Source: Methanolinea sp. (lineage in GTDB: Archaea; Halobacteriota; Methanomicrobia; Methanomicrobiales; Methanospirillaceae). Taken from it: a stretch of 64,000 bases of DNA. Below the pieces are notes generated by a model, which had not been told where the DNA came from, ran no database searches, and saw only the letters and a list, made by a program, of their open reading frames with translations. This document shows, in pieces, positions 10,382 to 20,333 of the stretch. The position numbers and the translations under genes are program-made. Numbering within the stretch: position 1 is the first letter of the stretch; every line of letters starts with the position of its first letter. The stretch covers positions 35,829-99,828 of the forward strand of contig JARYMB010000006.1 of assembly GCA_029907345.1 (NCBI GenBank). The letters run 5' to 3'.

Positions 10382-10873
10382 ATGCAGTGCGAAATGTGCG
10401 GCGCAAAGATCCAGGGGCAATCGAAAACGGTCAGGGTGGAAGGGGCCGTGCTCGAGGTCTGTGCCCAGTGTGCCCGGTATGGTACAGAGGTTCCCAAGAT
10501 TCAAAAACCAGTCCAGCGGACCGGTACTGCCCTTCGCGCGCCGGTGGTACAGCCTGAAAAAAGGAAGAGGGATGTCTTTGACTTCATCGAGGGAGAGATC
10601 GTCGAGGACTACGGGGAGAGAATTCGCACTGCCAGGATGGAGAGGGGCTGGTCCCAGAAGGATCTTGCAATGCAGCTCAAGGAGAAGGAGCTCCTGATCA
10701 AGAAGATCGAGAAGGGAGACCTCATCCCGGAAGACGATGTCAGGAAGAAACTTGAGAAGGCATTGAACATACGCCTCATCGACTCGCCATCCGCAGAGGA
10801 GAGCGCAAGGCAGGGGGGCAGGGTCGTCCCGACCCTCGGCGATCTCATCTCCCTCAAGAAGGTCAAAAAGTGA
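10382..10873 (+). CDS. mbf1: multiprotein bridging factor 1 homologue (MBF1; zinc ribbon + HTH)
   Basis: [34 protein letters not shown], then [37 protein letters not shown]. Confidence 0.93.
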   Translation: MQCEMCGAKIQGQSKTVRVEGAVLEVCAQCARYGTEVPKIQKPVQRTGTALRAPVVQPEKRKRDVFDFIEGEIVEDYGERIRTARMERGWSQKDLAMQLKEKELLIKKIEKGDLIPEDDVRKKLEKALNIRLIDSPSAEESARQGGRVVPTLGDLISLKKVKK

Positions 10874-10923
10874 GCCTCCGTCTCATCAATTTTATATAGG
10901 GAGAAAGACAACTTTTCTCTCCA

Positions 10924-10971
10924 ATGCAGGGTGAGTGTTTTTTCGCCGGTGAGTGTTTTTATCTCCGCTAG
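10924..10971 (+). CDS. candidate aromatic leader peptide MQGECFFAGECFYLR*
   Basis: 15-codon ORF with F-F and F-Y codon pairs, located upstream of the aromatic amino acid operon. TATA-like tttatata at 10891-10898 would place the TSS at or very near the ATG. Confidence 0.45.
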   Translation: MQGECFFAGECFYLR

Positions 10972-10978
10972 CGACGCC

Positions 10979-11058
10979 TCTTGCATCAGCCTTAAAAGAA
11001 CTATTCTCGCGCACCCCTCCACCGGAGCCACGGCCCTGATGCGGGGTTGCACGTTTTT
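10979..11058 (+). promoter_or_regulatory. candidate transcription attenuator: antiterminator versus T-run hairpin
   Basis: TCTTGCATCAG (10979-10989) can pair with CTGATGCGGGG (11036-11046). Alternatively CGCGCACCCC (11008-11017) pairs with GGGGTTGCACG (11043-11053), immediately followed by TTTTT (11054-11058). Confidence 0.45.
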
Positions 11059-11131
11059 CGGTTATTATTGGCTTTTTAACTAGCCCATCGGCCGTTTTTT
11101 CACAAAAGATGTGCTGTATGGGCGGGAGATC

Positions 11132-11935
11132 ATGATGAGAGGAAAAGAAATTCGTCTGGAACGGATCATGGACCGGAACACCGGCAGGACGATCATCGTT
11201 CCCATGGACCACGGGGTCACAAGCGGGCCGATAGAGGGCCTGACAGACCTCGGGCGGGCCGTCGACCTTGTTGCGGAGGGGGGTGCAAACGCAGTCCTCG
11301 GCCACGTCGGGCTGTCCCTGCACGGGCACAGGAAGAGTGGCAGGGACATCGGCCTCATCCTCCACCTGTCGGCGAGCACTTCGATCGGGCCCGACCCGAA
11401 CGAAAAGGTCCTTGTCAACACCGTTACGAACGCACTCCGGATGGGTGCGGACGCCGTCTCGATCCATATCAACATCGGTGCCGACTCCGAGGCCCGGATG
11501 CTTGCCGACCTCGGCCGCACTGCAGTCGAGTGCATGGAGTGGGGAATGCCGCTCCTCGCGATGATGTACCCGAGGGGCCGGAAGATCGAGAACGAACACC
11601 ATGTCAGCCACGTGAGCCTTGCCGCACGCGTTGCAGCGGAGCTCGGGGCCGATATTGTCAAGACCGTTTACACCGGGGACCCTGACAGTTTCAGGGAAGT
11701 CACGAGGGGCTGCCCCGTCCCCGTCGTCGTCGCCGGAGGGAGCAAAACGAGTGACCTTGCCACGCTCGAGATGATCGAGGGGGCCATGGAGGGAGGGGCA
11801 GCAGGCATCTCCATCGGGAGAAACGCTTTCCAGCATCCGACACCCGACAGGTTCATCGCTGCCGCCGCGCTCATCGTGCACCAGGGACGGTCTGCCGAAG
11901 AAGCATACGAGATACTCCAGGAGAAGAGAAAATGA
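11132..11935 (+). CDS. 2-amino-3,7-dideoxy-D-threo-hept-6-ulosonate synthase / DhnA-type aldolase (copy 1)
   Basis: [20 protein letters not shown] and KTVYTGD motifs of the ADTH synthase / archaeal class I FBP aldolase family. Confidence 0.9.
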   Translation: MMRGKEIRLERIMDRNTGRTIIVPMDHGVTSGPIEGLTDLGRAVDLVAEGGANAVLGHVGLSLHGHRKSGRDIGLILHLSASTSIGPDPNEKVLVNTVTNALRMGADAVSIHINIGADSEARMLADLGRTAVECMEWGMPLLAMMYPRGRKIENEHHVSHVSLAARVAAELGADIVKTVYTGDPDSFREVTRGCPVPVVVAGGSKTSDLATLEMIEGAMEGGAAGISIGRNAFQHPTPDRFIAAAALIVHQGRSAEEAYEILQEKRK

Positions 11936-12714
11936 TTGGAAAGGAGATAAGAATCGAACGGATCATGGACCGGAACACGGGCCGGTCCGTCATCGTGCCC
12001 ATGGACCACGGGTTCACGCTGGGCCAGATAGAGGGGTTGAAGGACATGACACGCACGATCTCCGAGGTGAGCGAGGGCGGCGCAAACGCGATCGTCCTCC
12101 ACAAGGGCATCGTGAAAAGGGGTCACAGGAGGAAGGGGAGGGACATCGGGCTCATCGTTCACCTCTCGGGCAGCACCTCGCTGAACCCTGACCCAAACGA
12201 CAAGGTTCTCGTCTGCACTGTCGAGGAGGCAATCGCACTCGGGGCAGACGCAGTGTCCATCCACATCAACCTCGGTGCTCCGAACGAGTCGAGGATGCTT
12301 GAATCTGCCGGACTTATCGTGAAAGACTGCAACCGGTGGGGAATACCCCTCCTCGTGATGATCTACCCGAGGGGCAAGGGGATCAACCCCACAGCCCCCG
12401 AGACTGTCGGTCACTGCGTGAGGGTGGCAGAGGAACTTGGGGCAGACCTCATCAAGACCAACTACACGGGGGACCCGAAAACCTTCGCCGATATCGTTTC
12501 GGCCTGTTCAGTCCCGGTGTTCATTGCCGGGGGAGAGAAGGCCGGGGATCTCGAGACACTGGAGATCATCAGGGATTCCGTCCGGGCGGGGGGTGCGGGT
12601 GTCTGCGTGGGCCGGAACGCCTTCCAGAGGGAAAATCCCCGTGCTTTCGTCGAGGCACTCTGCAAAGTCGTGCACGGGGAGATGGATCCCAAAAAAGCCC
12701 TCAAGGGAGATTGA
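11932..12714 (+). CDS. 2-amino-3,7-dideoxy-D-threo-hept-6-ulosonate synthase / DhnA-type aldolase (copy 2)
   Basis: [27 protein letters not shown]; tandem paralogue with overlapping ATGA junction. Confidence 0.9.
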   Translation: MIGKEIRIERIMDRNTGRSVIVPMDHGFTLGQIEGLKDMTRTISEVSEGGANAIVLHKGIVKRGHRRKGRDIGLIVHLSGSTSLNPDPNDKVLVCTVEEAIALGADAVSIHINLGAPNESRMLESAGLIVKDCNRWGIPLLVMIYPRGKGINPTAPETVGHCVRVAEELGADLIKTNYTGDPKTFADIVSACSVPVFIAGGEKAGDLETLEIIRDSVRAGGAGVCVGRNAFQRENPRAFVEALCKVVHGEMDPKKALKGD

Positions 12715-13701
12715 ATGAAGGAATTCTGGGTCGATGCCCGGCCCTGGAGAAAGGAGATAGCCACGGCCGCGCTCGAGTCGGGGGCCGGGACAATCGTTGC
12801 CGATTCCGCGTCAGACGTCAAAGCGCTCGCCAGGGTGAGGGTCGTTGCCCGGGACGGGGATCTCGTGCCGGGACGGGACGTCTTTGAAGTGTCGATCACG
12901 GGCAGGGAGAGCGAGGAACTGGCCGTGGAGAAGGCCCGGGAGGGTTACGTCGTCATCGATGCCGATGACTGGAAGGTGATCCCCCTCGAGAACCTCGTCG
13001 CCCGGACGGATCGGATCATCGCCCGGGTGACTTCCCCACAGGAGGCACTCCTCGCCCTCCAGGTCCTGGAAAAGGGCGTTGCGGGGGTGCTTCTCGACAC
13101 GGATGACCCGGCCGCCGTGAAGGAGACGGGAACACTGATGCATCGCGGGCAGGAGGAGGTCTCCCTTGTCCCGTTCACCATTACCGCAGTCCGACCTGCA
13201 GGCATGGGCGACCGCGTCTGCGTGGATACGTGTTCCCTCCTCTCCGAGGGCGAAGGCCTCCTTGTCGGGAACACATCATCCGCCTTCCTCCTCGTCCATG
13301 CCGAAACCCTCGAGAACCCCTACGTGGCCCCAAGGCCGTTCCGGGTCAATGCAGGGGCGGTCCATGCGTACCTCCTCTCGCCGGGGGGAAAAACATCGTA
13401 TCTCTCGGATCTCTCGGCAGGAGACAGGGTGCTTGTGGTCGATCGGGACGGTGTCGCCCGCGAGGTGACAGTCGGGCGCGTCAAGATCGAGAAGAGACCA
13501 CTCCTGCTCGTCGAGGCGGAGGCTGACGGCGTTCCCTGCAGCCTGATCCTCCAGAACGCAGAGACGATACGCCTCGTTGCGACGGATGGTTCGGCGGTCT
13601 CCGTGGTCGGTCTGTCGGCAGGCGATACCGTGATGGGATGCGTGAAGGAGGCCGGAAGGCACTTTGGAATGGCTGTCCGGGAAAGCATCGTGGAGAAGTG
13701 A
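12715..13701 (+). CDS. 3-dehydroquinate synthase II
   Basis: MKEFWVDARPWRKEIATAALESGA...; archaeal DHQ synthase II, placed directly after the ADTH synthases. Confidence 0.95.
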   Translation: MKEFWVDARPWRKEIATAALESGAGTIVADSASDVKALARVRVVARDGDLVPGRDVFEVSITGRESEELAVEKAREGYVVIDADDWKVIPLENLVARTDRIIARVTSPQEALLALQVLEKGVAGVLLDTDDPAAVKETGTLMHRGQEEVSLVPFTITAVRPAGMGDRVCVDTCSLLSEGEGLLVGNTSSAFLLVHAETLENPYVAPRPFRVNAGAVHAYLLSPGGKTSYLSDLSAGDRVLVVDRDGVAREVTVGRVKIEKRPLLLVEAEADGVPCSLILQNAETIRLVATDGSAVSVVGLSAGDTVMGCVKEAGRHFGMAVRESIVEK

Positions 13702-13707
13702 TCCCTA

Positions 13708-14532
13708 GTGAAAGTGGGAATCATCGGCGGGACCGGAAAGATGGGGACGTTCTTTGGGAATGTCTTTTCCCGGGCCGGCCACGATGTCATGGTGTCCGGG
13801 AGGAGCACAAAGACGCGTGACGTGGACATTGCGAACCAGTGCGATATCGTCATGGTATCCGTTCCCATCCGGGAGACAGTCAGGGTCATCAGGCAGGTTG
13901 CCCCCCTCCTCTCCGAGGAGCAGGTGTTCTGCGACCTGACTTCCCTGAAGGCTGCCCCGGTCCGCGCAATGCTCGAGTCCAGGGCCAGGGTGGTCGGTCT
14001 CCACCCCATGTTCGGGCCTTCGGCAGAAAGCCTCCACCGGCAGACAATCATTGCAACCCCGGCCCGGTGCGATGAAGAAACCCTCGGAAACCTCCTTGAG
14101 ATCTTCCGATCGCAGGGAGCCCGCGTCACGATCACGACTCCGGAAGAGCATGACAGGATGATGGCAGTCGTGCAGGGTCTGACGCATTACGTCACCCTCG
14201 GAATGGCCGGGACGATGCGCAGGCTGGGTATGTCGCCGGAAGACACGATGGCGTTCATGAGCCCGATCTACCAGATCGAGATGTGCCTCGTTGGCAGGTT
14301 ACTCTCGCAGGACCCGGACCTCTATGCCGATATCCTCATGCTGAACCCGGAAGTCCCGGCAGTACTGTCGGCTTGCAATGAATCGTTTGCAGGTCTCCAC
14401 GGGATCGTCACGAAGGGGGACGCAGATGAATTCAGGCGTTTTTTCCTTGAAAATTCGCGCCATTTCGGGGATTACTGCACCAGGGCCGCCGGGGAATCCG
14501 ACATGCTGATATCAGCCATGGTGAGGAGATGA
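13708..14532 (+). CDS. tyrA: prephenate dehydrogenase
   Basis: KVGIIGGTGKMGTFFGNVFSRAGHDVMVSGR, HPMFGPS; GTG start. Confidence 0.92.
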   Translation: MKVGIIGGTGKMGTFFGNVFSRAGHDVMVSGRSTKTRDVDIANQCDIVMVSVPIRETVRVIRQVAPLLSEEQVFCDLTSLKAAPVRAMLESRARVVGLHPMFGPSAESLHRQTIIATPARCDEETLGNLLEIFRSQGARVTITTPEEHDRMMAVVQGLTHYVTLGMAGTMRRLGMSPEDTMAFMSPIYQIEMCLVGRLLSQDPDLYADILMLNPEVPAVLSACNESFAGLHGIVTKGDADEFRRFFLENSRHFGDYCTRAAGESDMLISAMVRR

Positions 14533-15329
14533 AGGTCTTTGCACTGGGTCCCGAGGGGACCTTCAGCCACGAACTGGGCTGGCGCATATTCGGGGAAGCG
14601 GTCACCCTCGTCCCCACCATCCGGCGCATCTTCGAGGCTGTCGAAAAGGGTGAGGGTGATGGGATTGTCCCGCTCGAAAACAGCGAGGCCGGAGGCGTGG
14701 GAGCATCCATGGACGGATTGCTCACGTTTAAGGTCTGGATTACGGGCGAGACATGTGTCCCGGTACACCACTACCTCGTATCCCTGGGACCTCTCGCGGA
14801 AGCCCGCGTTATCTACGTCCATCCCCAGACACACGAGCAGTGCAGCGACATCATCGAGGAACTGGGGATTCCCGTTGTTCACACGCCCAGCAATGCCCAG
14901 AGCGCACGTGAACTCGTCCGTTCCGGCAGGGGGGCTGCAATCGTTCCAAAGATGACAGCCCGCCTCTATGACCTGCCTGTACAGAAGGCCTGCGTCGAGA
15001 ACAGCGATCAGAACGTGACCCGGTTCGTCACCATATCGTCCAGGCCCTATGGAGGGTCCCGATCGGTCAAGGGCAGCATCATCGTGGACCCGCGCGAGGA
15101 CAGGGCGGGTCTCCTCCACGACATCCTCGGGGTCTTCTCGAGGAAAGGGATCAACCTCACGCGCATCGAGTCCCGCCCGTCGAAGAGGGGCATCGGGAGT
15201 TACGTCTTCTTCATCGATTACCAGTTTTCGGGTGAAGGGTCGCTGGCGGCCCTTGAGGAATTGAAGGAGATGACCTGCGTCAAGGACCTGGGACGGTACC
15301 CCGTCCTGGAGGTGCCGGAATGGACGTAA
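14529..15329 (+). CDS. pheA: prephenate dehydratase (catalytic + ACT domains)
   Basis: FALGPEGTFSHELGWRIFG, GIVPLENSEAGGV, and ESRPSKRGIGSYVFFIDY in the ACT domain. Confidence 0.95.
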   Translation: MKVFALGPEGTFSHELGWRIFGEAVTLVPTIRRIFEAVEKGEGDGIVPLENSEAGGVGASMDGLLTFKVWITGETCVPVHHYLVSLGPLAEARVIYVHPQTHEQCSDIIEELGIPVVHTPSNAQSARELVRSGRGAAIVPKMTARLYDLPVQKACVENSDQNVTRFVTISSRPYGGSRSVKGSIIVDPREDRAGLLHDILGVFSRKGINLTRIESRPSKRGIGSYVFFIDYQFSGEGSLAALEELKEMTCVKDLGRYPVLEVPEWT

Positions 15330-16588
15330 CGCTCCGGAAGGCGGGGCCGCTGGACTGCACCTTCGTTGCACCCCCGTCGAAGAGTTACACGCACCGTGCC
15401 CTGATTGCAGCAGCCCTTGCAGCCGGTGAATCATATGTTGCGGATCCGCTCGTCTCGGACGACACAGCGGTGACCAGGAACGCACTCGAATCGATGGGCA
15501 TATCGATGAGAGAAGGGGAGGAAGGTCTCCTCGTATCGGGCAGGGGGGGCAGGTTTTCCTGCCCGGACGGTCTCGTTATCGATACGGGGGAGTCCGGAAC
15601 GAGCATGCGCCTCCTCTGTTCGGTCGCCCTCCTCTGCGGGCGTCCCGTGACGCTCACAGGGTCCCGGCGGATGCAGGAGAGGCCTGTTGGCCCGCTTGCC
15701 GCGGCAATCAGGGCGCTCGGCGGAAAAGTCGGGTTCCTCGCGAGGGAGGGGTACCCTCCCGTGAGGGTATCCGGGTCGCTCGATGGTGGAGAGATCGCCA
15801 TCGATGCGGGGATCAGCAGCCAGTTTGTCTCGTCGGTTCTCCTCGTCGCTCCCCTCGCCCGAAAAGACGTCACGGTCACGATCGGGGGAAACGTTGCTTC
15901 GAAGTCCTACATCGACGTGACGATCAGTGTCATGGAAGCATTCTCTGCCAGGGTGGAACGCGAGGGATACCACCGCTTCTGCGTCCCTGCAGGTCATGGA
16001 TACAGGCCATCACGGTACCGCGTCGAGGGGGACTACTCGTCGGCATCGTACTTCTTTGCACTGGCCCCCCTCTGCGGCGGCAGGGTGGTCGTGAAAAATC
16101 TCAATCCACGCTCGTGCCAGGGTGACCGCGCGTTCCTCGACTGTCTCGAACGGATGGGATGCCACGTAAAGTCAGGAGAGGACCAGGTGGAGGTATCCTC
16201 TGACGGAAACATTGACGGGATCACGGCGGACATGACCTCTTTTCCGGACACCGTGCAGACGCTCTGCATGGTTGCATCCAAGGCCAGGGGACCAACCCGG
16301 ATCCTTGGTGTCGGGCACCTCCGGTACAAGGAGAGTGATCGCCTCGCCGGGACGGCCCGCCTGCTGTCCGCGCTCGGGGCCAAGGTAAGGGTGGAGGACG
16401 ATTCGCTTACCATCATCCCCGGTCACCTGCACGGAGGAGAGATCGACCCGGGATCCGATCACCGGACCGCAATGAGTTTTGCCACCCTCGGGCTCGCGAC
16501 AGGAAATCTAAAGATTAGAAACGCGGAATGTGTCAGTAAATCGTTCCCGGGATTCTGGGAACAGCTCTCCAAGCAGGGGCTTGTATGA
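15320..16588 (+). CDS. aroA: 3-phosphoshikimate 1-carboxyvinyltransferase (EPSP synthase)
   Basis: PPSKSYTHRALIAAALA, DTGESGTSMRLL, RYKESDRL motifs. Confidence 0.96.
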   Translation: MDVTLRKAGPLDCTFVAPPSKSYTHRALIAAALAAGESYVADPLVSDDTAVTRNALESMGISMREGEEGLLVSGRGGRFSCPDGLVIDTGESGTSMRLLCSVALLCGRPVTLTGSRRMQERPVGPLAAAIRALGGKVGFLAREGYPPVRVSGSLDGGEIAIDAGISSQFVSSVLLVAPLARKDVTVTIGGNVASKSYIDVTISVMEAFSARVEREGYHRFCVPAGHGYRPSRYRVEGDYSSASYFFALAPLCGGRVVVKNLNPRSCQGDRAFLDCLERMGCHVKSGEDQVEVSSDGNIDGITADMTSFPDTVQTLCMVASKARGPTRILGVGHLRYKESDRLAGTARLLSALGAKVRVEDDSLTIIPGHLHGGEIDPGSDHRTAMSFATLGLATGNLKIRNAECVSKSFPGFWEQLSKQGLV

Positions 16589-17970
16589 AAGTCGTTTTAA
16601 TCGGTTTCCGTGGAACGGGAAAGACAGCGGCCGGTCATCTGCTGGCCCGACTCCTCGGCGTGCCTTTTTACGATACGGATGCACTCATCGAGGAGAAGGC
16701 AGGCGCGCATGTCCACGAGATATTTGGAGCAGTTGGCGAGGAGGGGTTCCGGAAGCTGGAAAGGGAGGTCATTGCCACACTCCCTGCCGGCCCGGGTGTT
16801 TTTGCAACCGGCGGGGGTGCAGTCCTATCGCCCGAGAACGTGGAACACCTGCGCAGGGGAAGAACAGTTGTCCTTCTCCAGGCAGATTCCGCAACCATCG
16901 AGAAACGCATACGGGACACCGCAAGACCGCCCCTGACCACGATGGGCCTCCGCGCCGAGATCCGGCACCTCCTTGCCGCGCGTCGCGATGCCTACCTGAG
17001 CGCTGCCGATATATGCGTTGACACGAGTGCGAGGAGTGCAAACGAGGTTGCAATACACATCAAGCGCCTCCTGGAAGAGGGCACCGTACCCGTGCAGGGA
17101 ATGGAGAAGGCTGCCCGGGCCATTGCCCGGTCAGGTATACCCGAGCGGGAGGCGGGGGAACTCCTGGGAAAGATTGGGGCCATCCGGGACAACCCGGTCC
17201 TGCGTTTTTACGGGATCGCGGGATATCCGAGCCTCCACAGCAAAAGTCCGCAGCTTTATTCGCAGCTCTTCTCCTACTTTGGGATCAACGCCCATTATGT
17301 CAGGTTCCATGACCCTTCCCTCTCGCGGATCCTAAACCTTGCCGCGGACCTTGACGCGAGGGGGCTCTCGGTCACGATCCCTTTCAAGCAGGAGGTGCTC
17401 TCCGCAGTCGACCACCCGGACGAACACTGCTCCGCGATCGGGGCAGCAAACACGGTTCTTTTCTGCGGCGGGAAAAGTTATGCCTACAACACGGACTGGA
17501 TGGGAATCCGGGACGCTCTTTTGGAGGAGAAGGGAGAAACAGCCGTCGTCCTCGGGGCAGGAGGTGCGGCTGCGGCGGCAGCATATGCCCTTCTTTCGCT
17601 CGGCATGGAGGTCACGATCCTCAACAGGACCGTGGAGAAAGCAGAGGTTCTGGCCGCGCGGTTCGGGTGTTCGTCCGGTGTACCCCGGGACTTTGACCGC
17701 ATCAGACCTTCCGTGGTCGTAAATGCGACGCCTGTCGGGATGGAGCCGGACAGCGGAAGCCCGCTCACGAGGGAGCAGCTCTTCCCGGGTATGACCGTTT
17801 TTGACCTTGTCTACACCCCGCCTGCGACCCCCCTCCTGCGGATGGCAGAAAACGCAGGTTGCCGTGTCATTCCAGGCAGGGAGATGTTCGTCCGGCAGGC
17901 CCGGGCACAGTTCCGCCACTTCACGGGGATCGATGCTCCGCTCCACATGATCCGGGAGATGATGGGGTGA
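16585..17970 (+). CDS. aroKE: bifunctional shikimate kinase (P-loop AroK type) / shikimate dehydrogenase (AroE)
   Basis: N-terminus [32 protein letters not shown]...[11 protein letters not shown]-terminal half [20 protein letters not shown]...VTIPFKQEV...[13 protein letters not shown]...FDLVYTPP. Confidence 0.93.
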   Translation: MKVVLIGFRGTGKTAAGHLLARLLGVPFYDTDALIEEKAGAHVHEIFGAVGEEGFRKLEREVIATLPAGPGVFATGGGAVLSPENVEHLRRGRTVVLLQADSATIEKRIRDTARPPLTTMGLRAEIRHLLAARRDAYLSAADICVDTSARSANEVAIHIKRLLEEGTVPVQGMEKAARAIARSGIPEREAGELLGKIGAIRDNPVLRFYGIAGYPSLHSKSPQLYSQLFSYFGINAHYVRFHDPSLSRILNLAADLDARGLSVTIPFKQEVLSAVDHPDEHCSAIGAANTVLFCGGKSYAYNTDWMGIRDALLEEKGETAVVLGAGGAAAAAAYALLSLGMEVTILNRTVEKAEVLAARFGCSSGVPRDFDRIRPSVVVNATPVGMEPDSGSPLTREQLFPGMTVFDLVYTPPATPLLRMAENAGCRVIPGREMFVRQARAQFRHFTGIDAPLHMIREMMG

Positions 17971-18983
17971 ACACGTTCGGGAGAAACTTCCGCGTGACGA
18001 CATTCGGGGAGAGCCATGGCCCGGCCCTGGGAGCAGTCATCGACGGGTGCCCTCCCGGCGTGGAAATCTCGGAAGACGACATCAACAGGGCCCTTGAGAG
18101 GAGAAGGCCCGGCATCCATCCCTTCTCGACCCGGAGGAAGGAGGAGGACCGTGTCCGGATCCTGTCGGGGGTGTTCATGGGAAGGACGACAGGGACCCCC
18201 CTCTGTCTCCTCATCAGGAACACCGACGCCCGCTCATCCGATTACGAGGCTCTCGCAGACTTTTTCCGGCCCGGCCACGCAGATTATACGTACCAGGTCA
18301 AGTACGGCGTACGGGACTTCCGCGGCGGCGGGCGGAGTTCGGGACGCGAGACCGTGGCGAGGGTCGCAGCGGGAGCGGTGGCAGAAAAGATCCTCTCCGG
18401 GAGGGGGATTGCGATCAGGAGCAGGGTTCTTGCGGTTCACGGGGCGGTCCTGCCGGAGGACATGGAGAGAGAGATTGCCGATGCGGCCCGGTCGGGAGAC
18501 TCGGTCGGCGGTGTCATCGAGGTGACCGCAACAGGGTGCCCCGCGGGACTTGGTGACCCGGTCTTTGCAAAGCTCGATGCCCTCATCGCCATGGCCATGA
18601 TGAGCATCGGCGCGGTCAAGGGCGTGGAGATCGGTGACGGGTTTGCCGCCGCCCGGATGCGGGGAAGCGAACACAACGACCAGATGGACGGGAGCGGTTT
18701 TCTTTCCAACCATGCAGGCGGGATCCTCGGCGGAATCAGTACGGGTGCAGAGATCGTTGTGCGCATCGCGGTGAAACCGACCCCGTCGATCTTCCGGGAA
18801 CAGAGGACGATTGATACAGCGGGAAGGGAGAGGACGATCTCGGTGACCGGGCGGCACGACGCCTGCATCGTCCCGAGGATCGGCCCTGTTGCAGAGGCGA
18901 TGCTGGCTCTTGTCCTCGCGGATGCCTACCTCGGCCGGGAGATGTACCGATCGTGGGTCCCCGGCAGTATGGAAACACTATAA
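17967..18983 (+). CDS. aroC: chorismate synthase
   Basis: [33 protein letters not shown] start overlapping the aroKE stop. Confidence 0.96.
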   Translation: MNTFGRNFRVTTFGESHGPALGAVIDGCPPGVEISEDDINRALERRRPGIHPFSTRRKEEDRVRILSGVFMGRTTGTPLCLLIRNTDARSSDYEALADFFRPGHADYTYQVKYGVRDFRGGGRSSGRETVARVAAGAVAEKILSGRGIAIRSRVLAVHGAVLPEDMEREIADAARSGDSVGGVIEVTATGCPAGLGDPVFAKLDALIAMAMMSIGAVKGVEIGDGFAAARMRGSEHNDQMDGSGFLSNHAGGILGGISTGAEIVVRIAVKPTPSIFREQRTIDTAGRERTISVTGRHDACIVPRIGPVAEAMLALVLADAYLGREMYRSWVPGSMETL

Positions 18984-19059
18984 CCCCCGCCGGCAAAATT
19001 GTAAGCAGGAATCCCTGCAGGAGTATATATTCATGGACCCATTGCGACAGGTGAATGGC

Positions 19060-19503
19060 ATGGAACGGCCTCAGAGGAAACCAAAAGAGAATCGTGCACA
19101 GCGTGCGGTCCTGATCATGTGTCTTGCCGCTCTTGTTTTTCTCTCGTGCGCGGGATGCGTCTCCGTGCTCACCCAGGCGGACGGAGAAAGGGGCGATACC
19201 GGCGCAGGGAACGGAACGGCCATGCGAGCAATCCTCGTCAGGCAGGACGCGGACTGGGGCATCTCCCGCGGTTGCACCTGGGAGACAGCCTTCCAGGTAT
19301 ACAACCCGGGAACTACCGAAGAGAGAAATGTTTTCCTCCACGTGGAACTCGTGAATGCGGATACGGGAGCCGTGCGTGACTCAAAGGACCTCTACCTTGG
19401 CACGATCGGTCCCGGTGAGGAGAGAGTCGTCACCCTCGAGCTCGACGGGGAGTGCCTCAGACAGTATACTGTTCGTGCCATCCCCCTTGTCCGGGCGCCG
19501 TGA
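19060..19503 (+). CDS. predicted secreted/lipoprotein, unknown function
   Basis: MERPQRKPKENRAQRAVLIMCLAALVFLSCAGCVS signal/lipobox, then a domain resembling a DUF7490-like beta sandwich. An alternative start lies at 19033. Confidence 0.65.
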   Translation: MERPQRKPKENRAQRAVLIMCLAALVFLSCAGCVSVLTQADGERGDTGAGNGTAMRAILVRQDADWGISRGCTWETAFQVYNPGTTEERNVFLHVELVNADTGAVRDSKDLYLGTIGPGEERVVTLELDGECLRQYTVRAIPLVRAP

Positions 19504-19647
19504 CACCCTTCTTCAAAGTATTAAAGAGCCCTCCGTGTGGGTGAACTCCGCCAAGGATTGCTTGCGAGATGATGAAAAGGAGTCCCTGAAGAGCCCTGCA
19601 GACGATTTTTCCGGTGCCTTCTCCTGGAAAAGCAATGCAGTGACGAA

Positions 19648-20277
19648 TCAGGGGAACATTCCCATGATCTCGCGTGCCCGCGAGAGGTGAATCTGGCCCT
19701 CCGCGGCCGGGCTCCCTGCGTGGCAGTAGATGAAGGACGATCCGAAGAAGGGTAGCATCAGCCGGATGAACGAGAAGCGGGACCCCATGATACTCGTGAT
19801 AATTGGTTTTTCCGCATGGAGGGTAAAGGAGAGGAGGGACAGGACATCCTCTTCGGATCGCGGTCCCACCACGATCTTGGGGATATCCCCGAATGCTGCG
19901 AGATCCCGTCTCATTTCCTCAAGGGATCCCGGCCCCGGCATCGACGGGGTATGGAAAGACGCAATAATCGTCTTTTTCCTGTCCCGCAGGACCGGGGCAA
20001 AGGACCGGAAGGATCCCTCCACGTCGATGAAAGTGGCATACGGGAGGCACGGCTCGATCATATCCCACCACTCTTTGGACCCTCCTGCAAACATGCCCCC
20101 CTCTGCAGCGCTCCGGACCGTGAAGATCAGCGGGACCGGGAGATCCCGAAAGACGGCCCCCGCCTCCTCCGGTGAAACGGGCCCTGTCAGGTCCAGGCGG
20201 ACCTCGATGACGTCGGCACCGGACGCGAGTGCTGCCGGGATGAACGAGGTGTCCGGGACGGAGGCAACGAATCGCAT
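19648..20277 (-). CDS. aroD: 3-dehydroquinate dehydratase, type I
   Basis: DVIEVRLDLTGP, FTVRSAAEGG, IIASFHTPS, SIMGSRFSFIR, compatible with class I DHQase. Confidence 0.92.
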   Translation of the reverse strand: MRFVASVPDTSFIPAALASGADVIEVRLDLTGPVSPEEAGAVFRDLPVPLIFTVRSAAEGGMFAGGSKEWWDMIEPCLPYATFIDVEGSFRSFAPVLRDRKKTIIASFHTPSMPGPGSLEEMRRDLAAFGDIPKIVVGPRSEEDVLSLLSFTLHAEKPIITSIMGSRFSFIRLMLPFFGSSFIYCHAGSPAAEGQIHLSRAREIMGMFP

Positions 20278-20333
20278 GATGAAATCCGTTGAAGGGCAGG
20301 AGTCTTTAACCTGACCCCTGCAGACCTCTTTTC

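Noticed and set aside
10892-11881. 329-aa minus-strand ORF
   Set aside because: Antisense to the first ADTH-synthase gene and its leader; Asp/His/Pro/Arg-rich artefact composition.
14472-15485. 337-aa minus-strand ORF
   Set aside because: Antisense to pheA/aroA; no motifs.
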